A stretch of 10,029 bases of DNA from Bacteroidales bacterium (GTDB taxonomy: Bacteria > Bacteroidota > Bacteroidia > Bacteroidales > JAAUTT01): positions 1 through 10,029 of the forward strand of contig JAAUTT010000089.1 in assembly GCA_012031335.1 (NCBI GenBank), read 5' to 3'. The position numbers and the translations under genes were made by a program. Positions 7,352 through 10,029 of the stretch are shown in pieces. Position 1 is the first letter of the stretch. The number at the start of each line of letters is the position of its first letter. The notes under the pieces are model-generated. The model was not told where the DNA came from. It searched no databases and was given only the letters and a program-made list of their open reading frames with translations.

Positions 7352-8313
7352 ATGTTTTATCACATAAAAGAACTTCAGTTTAATGCACGGGTCTCTCGTC
7401 CCGACCCGCGTTTTGCCACCCTGCTGCTCGACCAGTTCGGAGGGCCCAACGGTGAGCTTAAAGCTGCCATGCAATACTTTGTCCAGGCTTTTGGAGCCAG
7501 GCAGCCATATCCAGATAAATACGACTTGTTAATGGATATTGCTACCGAAGAATTCAGTCACCTCGAAATTGTGGGTGCTACTATCCAGATGCTGCTCTCT
7601 GGGATAAACGGAGAACTGAAAAATGTTGCCGCCAGTTCCGAAATAATGAAACTGCTGAACGGCAAACCTATCAAAGAGGAAATGCTACATGCGGTATCCA
7701 TAAATCCACAGTTCCTGAACGAAAGTGGTGGATCTCCCATGGTAACCGATGCAAACGGTAACCCATGGTCGGGAACGTATGTAAATGCTAACGGCGATTT
7801 GACCGTAGACCTGCAATCGAACATCGGTGCCGAATCGCGCGCCAAGATTGTTTATGAATATCTGTTGCAGTTTACCGACGATCCAGGGGTACGCGAAACG
7901 CTTCAATTTCTTATGACCCGGGAATAGCGCATTTCCAAATGTTCCAGGCTGCCCTGGAATCCATCACGCCACATTTCCCTCCGGGAGTGATGCAGGGCGA
8001 TCCACGTTACAGTAACAAATATTTCAATATGTCCAACGGTACAAGCTATAAAGGTCCATGGAACGAAGGTACTTCCCTGGTTTGGCGAAAGCTGGGAATA
8101 TATTGCCGATCCTTTGGAACATGTGCTGAGAACGCATGGCTGGTAGATGAAACCACCATTGGAACCGAACGATCAATGGAGAGCGCGGAACTTAAAACCA
8201 TTCAGGTAAGTAAGATCCGTACGAAGGAAGTTAAGGGCAATACTCCCAAAACCGATCTCAGCTGGACAGAATATGCGGGTACCAGCCATGGGGCAAACAA
8301 TTCAGTCCTATAA
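7352..8313 (+). CDS. Manganese catalase (non-haem), frameshifted as given
   Basis: This di-manganese enzyme converts hydrogen peroxide to water and oxygen (PF05067). The start MFYHIKELQF is typical. Metal ligands are visible at E35 (GPNGELKAA), E67 and H70 (TEEFSH) and E161 (GAESRAKIVYEYL). The fifth, about H194, lies in EIAHF, which appears only when one base is restored at AA 7923-7924. The frame then continues as MFQAALESITPHFPPGV. Further on, three one-base losses (CCC 8075-8077, GG 8084-8085, GG 8142-8143) cancel out but scramble about 20 residues. Repaired, they read SPGLGESWEYIADPLEHVLRTHGW, as in relatives. The repaired length is 321 residues, ending at TAA 8311-8313. It is the first gene of the operon. 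Confidence 0.92.
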
Positions 8314-8315
8314 TT

Positions 8316-9043
8316 ATGAAAATAAAAGGCGAAACCGGGTGTACGGATGTAAAGGGAGCGGATCGGATCGAAATAGTGTATTTCACCGATCCGCTCTGCT
8401 GTTGGAGCTGGGCTTTGGAACCTCACTGGAGAAAATTCCTGGATCATTATCAACACCTGATATCCTGGCGCTATTGTATGGGTGTTATGATCCCCGACTG
8501 GAACAGCTTCTCCGATCCGCTCAACGATATATCACGTCCGGCACAGATGGGTCCGTTGTGGATGCAGGTTAAACATACTACCGGTGCAGAAATCGACGCT
8601 AACCTGTGGATGGAAGACCCTCCTGAGTCGTCGTTTGCTCCCTGTTTGGCTGTGAAATGTGCTGCGCTGCAATCGCCTGCGGCAGAAGATGTTTTGCTGA
8701 CTCTCCTGAGAAAGGCTGTAATGACACAACGCAAAATATAGCAAACAAGGAAATTATTTTCAATATAGCGGCCGATGCTGCCAGATATCAGGCACTTGAT
8801 TACGAAAGGTTCGTGAGCGATTTTAATCAGCATAAGGGGCTTCCGCTTCTGAAAGAGGATCTTCAGAAAGTGAGGTATCATAATATTGGTCGATTTCCAG
8901 CAATCACCATGCTCGAACCCGGCAGTAAAGGAATAATAGTGATTGGATACCGTCCGTTTTCAGTGCTGGTGGAAGCCTTCGAACAGCTTGCAGGTGATCT
9001 GCTGTCAACCGGCAGTAGTTCTGCAATTGTCAATCAATCATGA
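8316..9043 (+). CDS. DsbA-family thioredoxin-fold protein, one frameshift as given
   Basis: The gene begins two bases after the catalase stop. The first beta strand and active-site loop read IEIVYFTDPLCCWSWALEP (residues 18-36). This has the DsbA/FrnE/SpxH-like layout, but the site is C28-C29-W-S-W where the usual thiol-redox pair is CXXC. A helical insertion (RYCMGVMIPDW, ISRPAQMGPLWMQ) follows, then the C-terminal part (RFPAITMLEPGSKGIIVIGYRP) with a cis-proline-like FPAIT. The frame breaks at AAAA 8733-8736. Restoring one A gives QRKNIANKEIIFNIAADAA and a 242-residue product. There is no signal peptide, so it is probably cytoplasmic. Relatives act as thiol isomerases or protease adaptors, and which applies here is not shown. 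Confidence 0.8.
8356..8396 (+). repeat. Strong imperfect hairpin inside the DsbA-like gene
   Basis: GAGCGGATCGG (8356-8366) pairs perfectly with CCGATCCGCTC (8386-8396). Inside it, GAAATA (8370-8375) pairs with TATTTC (8379-8384) around a GTG loop. The two stems are separated by ATC on the left and A on the right. This gives 17 base pairs in 41 bases, beginning 40 bases after the start codon and covering codons 14-27, just before the CC residues. Confidence 0.7.
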
Positions 9044-9070
9044 AAATAATCGGATAAAAAAAGAAACTTT

Positions 9071-10003
9071 ATGTATACACTTGCCATACATGGAGGGGCC
9101 GGAGTCATTACCCGGGAGTCCATCACCTCCGAAGAAGAAAAAATGTACAGAGAAGGTCTGGAAGAAGCACTCAACATTGGAATAGAAAGGCTCCAAAAGG
9201 GCGAAAGCGCCCTGGATGCAGTTGAAGCCGCCGTGATGATGCTGGAAGATAATCCCATGTTTAATGCCGGTCGGGGTTCGGTCTTTGATTTTGACGGTAA
9301 ACACGAGATGGAGGCTTCGATAATGTGGGGTAATGGACTCCAGGCTGGCGCAGTAAGCGGTACCCGTAATGTACGGAACCCTGTTCAGCTGGCAAGGATG
9401 ATTATCGACGATTCGGCACATTTGTTCCTGTATGGCTCAGGGGCTGAGGCTTTTGGTAAGGAAAGGAATTTGCCTTTTGAAGATGATAGCTATTTTTTAC
9501 GACCAAAAGATACGACCAGCTCATTGACGCCAAAAAAAATATAAAAGTACAACTCGATCAAACTCCCGATCATAAATTCGGTACTGTAGGTGCTGTAGCC
9601 ATGGATAAATACGGAAACATGGCTGCAGCTACTTCAACCGGCGGACTTACAAACAAGAACTATAACCGAATTGGCGACAGTCCTTTAATAGGTGCAGGAA
9701 CCTATGCCAACAATAACACTTGTGCCGTATCCTGCACCGGCAATGGGGAATTCTTCATCCGCAGCGTAGCAGCATTATGATATTTCCTGCCTGGTTGAAT
9801 ACAGGAACCTGAGCCTGAAGGAGGCATGCGAAATGGTTATTCTCTCCAAAATGAAAAACCTCGGTGGAGAGGGTGGTGTCATTGCCGTGGATAAACATGG
9901 AAATATCGAAATGGTTTATAACACCGAAGGTATGTACAGGGCTTGTCAAAAAGATTCCGGACCTCCCGTGGTGGCAATTTTTTTAATTTTAAGCTTAGTA
10001 TAA
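9071..10003 (+). CDS. iaaA: Isoaspartyl peptidase/L-asparaginase (Ntn hydrolase), frameshifted as given
   Basis: Enzymes of this family (PF01112) hydrolyse isoaspartyl dipeptides and asparagine, and cut themselves into two subunits before a nucleophilic threonine. Here that site is [10 protein letters not shown] (T172 after repair). Also visible are AIHGGAG at the N-terminus, [39 protein letters not shown] and [10 protein letters not shown]. The frame is lost after EDDSYF. Restoring one T in the run 9493-9498 gives [18 protein letters not shown]. Removing one T at 9775-9776 joins [20 protein letters not shown]. The protein then runs to TAA 10001-10003 (310 residues; E. coli IaaA is about 320). 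Its C-terminus, after PPVVAIF, has a few extra residues. The gene follows the DsbA-like gene by 27 bases and is probably co-transcribed. Confidence 0.9.
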
Positions 10004-10029
10004 TAAAACACAAGGACGCCAAAGCACAT

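Noticed and set aside
8471..8881. A 136-codon minus-strand frame opposite the DsbA-like gene
   Set aside because: The plus strand carries the DsbA-like motifs on both sides of the frameshift.
1..10029. CRISPR arrays, tRNA, rRNA and toxin-antitoxin or phage-defence systems
   Set aside because: I saw no regularly spaced direct repeats, no cloverleaf or rRNA signatures, and no protein families of known defence systems.

Overview
The window looks like a chromosomal segment of a Bacteroidota bacterium. The evidence is a sigma-70 ECF factor of the Bacteroides type paired with a FecR-like anti-sigma factor, an Ig-domain acetylxylan esterase with a signal peptide, a DUF4142 lipoprotein, weak Shine-Dalgarno sequences and a moderately AT-rich composition. 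Its left edge is the end of a Tn3-family transposon.

Layout. Positions 1-199 hold the last codons of a Tn3-family transposase and the 38-bp terminal inverted repeat. The repeat abuts, and truncates, a minus-strand fecR gene (200-860). Upstream of fecR on the same strand lie its ECF sigma factor (1059-1628), a perfect 13-bp-stem terminator (1661-1692), a secreted acetylxylan esterase (1691-3008) and a small four-helix membrane protein (3262-3710). Next come a terminator hairpin (3855-3896) and a three-gene minus-strand operon. Read in transcription order, that operon is an SRPBCC protein with a membrane-anchored N-terminus (6857-6117), a FAD-dependent oxidoreductase with a C-terminal Rieske domain (6101-4616) and a DUF4142 lipoprotein (4575-4000). 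A 494-bp divergent intergenic region separates it from a plus-strand operon of manganese catalase (7352-8313), a DsbA-like thioredoxin-fold protein (8316-9043) and isoaspartyl peptidase (9071-10003).

How the genes may work together. The two divergent operons resemble an envelope and oxidative-stress locus: peroxide removal, thiol redox, repair of damaged aspartyl peptides, a redox flavo-iron-sulfur enzyme and a ferritin-like lipoprotein. Similar TTTGGCACA-AATTTTC boxes lie in inverted orientation upstream of both operons, which suggests shared control. The sigma/FecR pair beside a carbohydrate esterase looks like the regulatory end of a polysaccharide-use locus whose anti-sigma gene has been broken by the transposon.

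Sequence quality. Six genes are frameshifted as given. By reading the frames on each side I placed twelve single-base indels. Eleven are one-base losses within short runs of one base and one is an extra T. Restoring them gives full-length proteins with intact catalytic motifs, so these are more likely consensus errors than true pseudogenes. Only the fecR truncation looks biological. I did not recognise a wholly new system. The best candidates for novelty are the divergent stress locus with its paired boxes, and a strong hairpin inside the DsbA-like gene.
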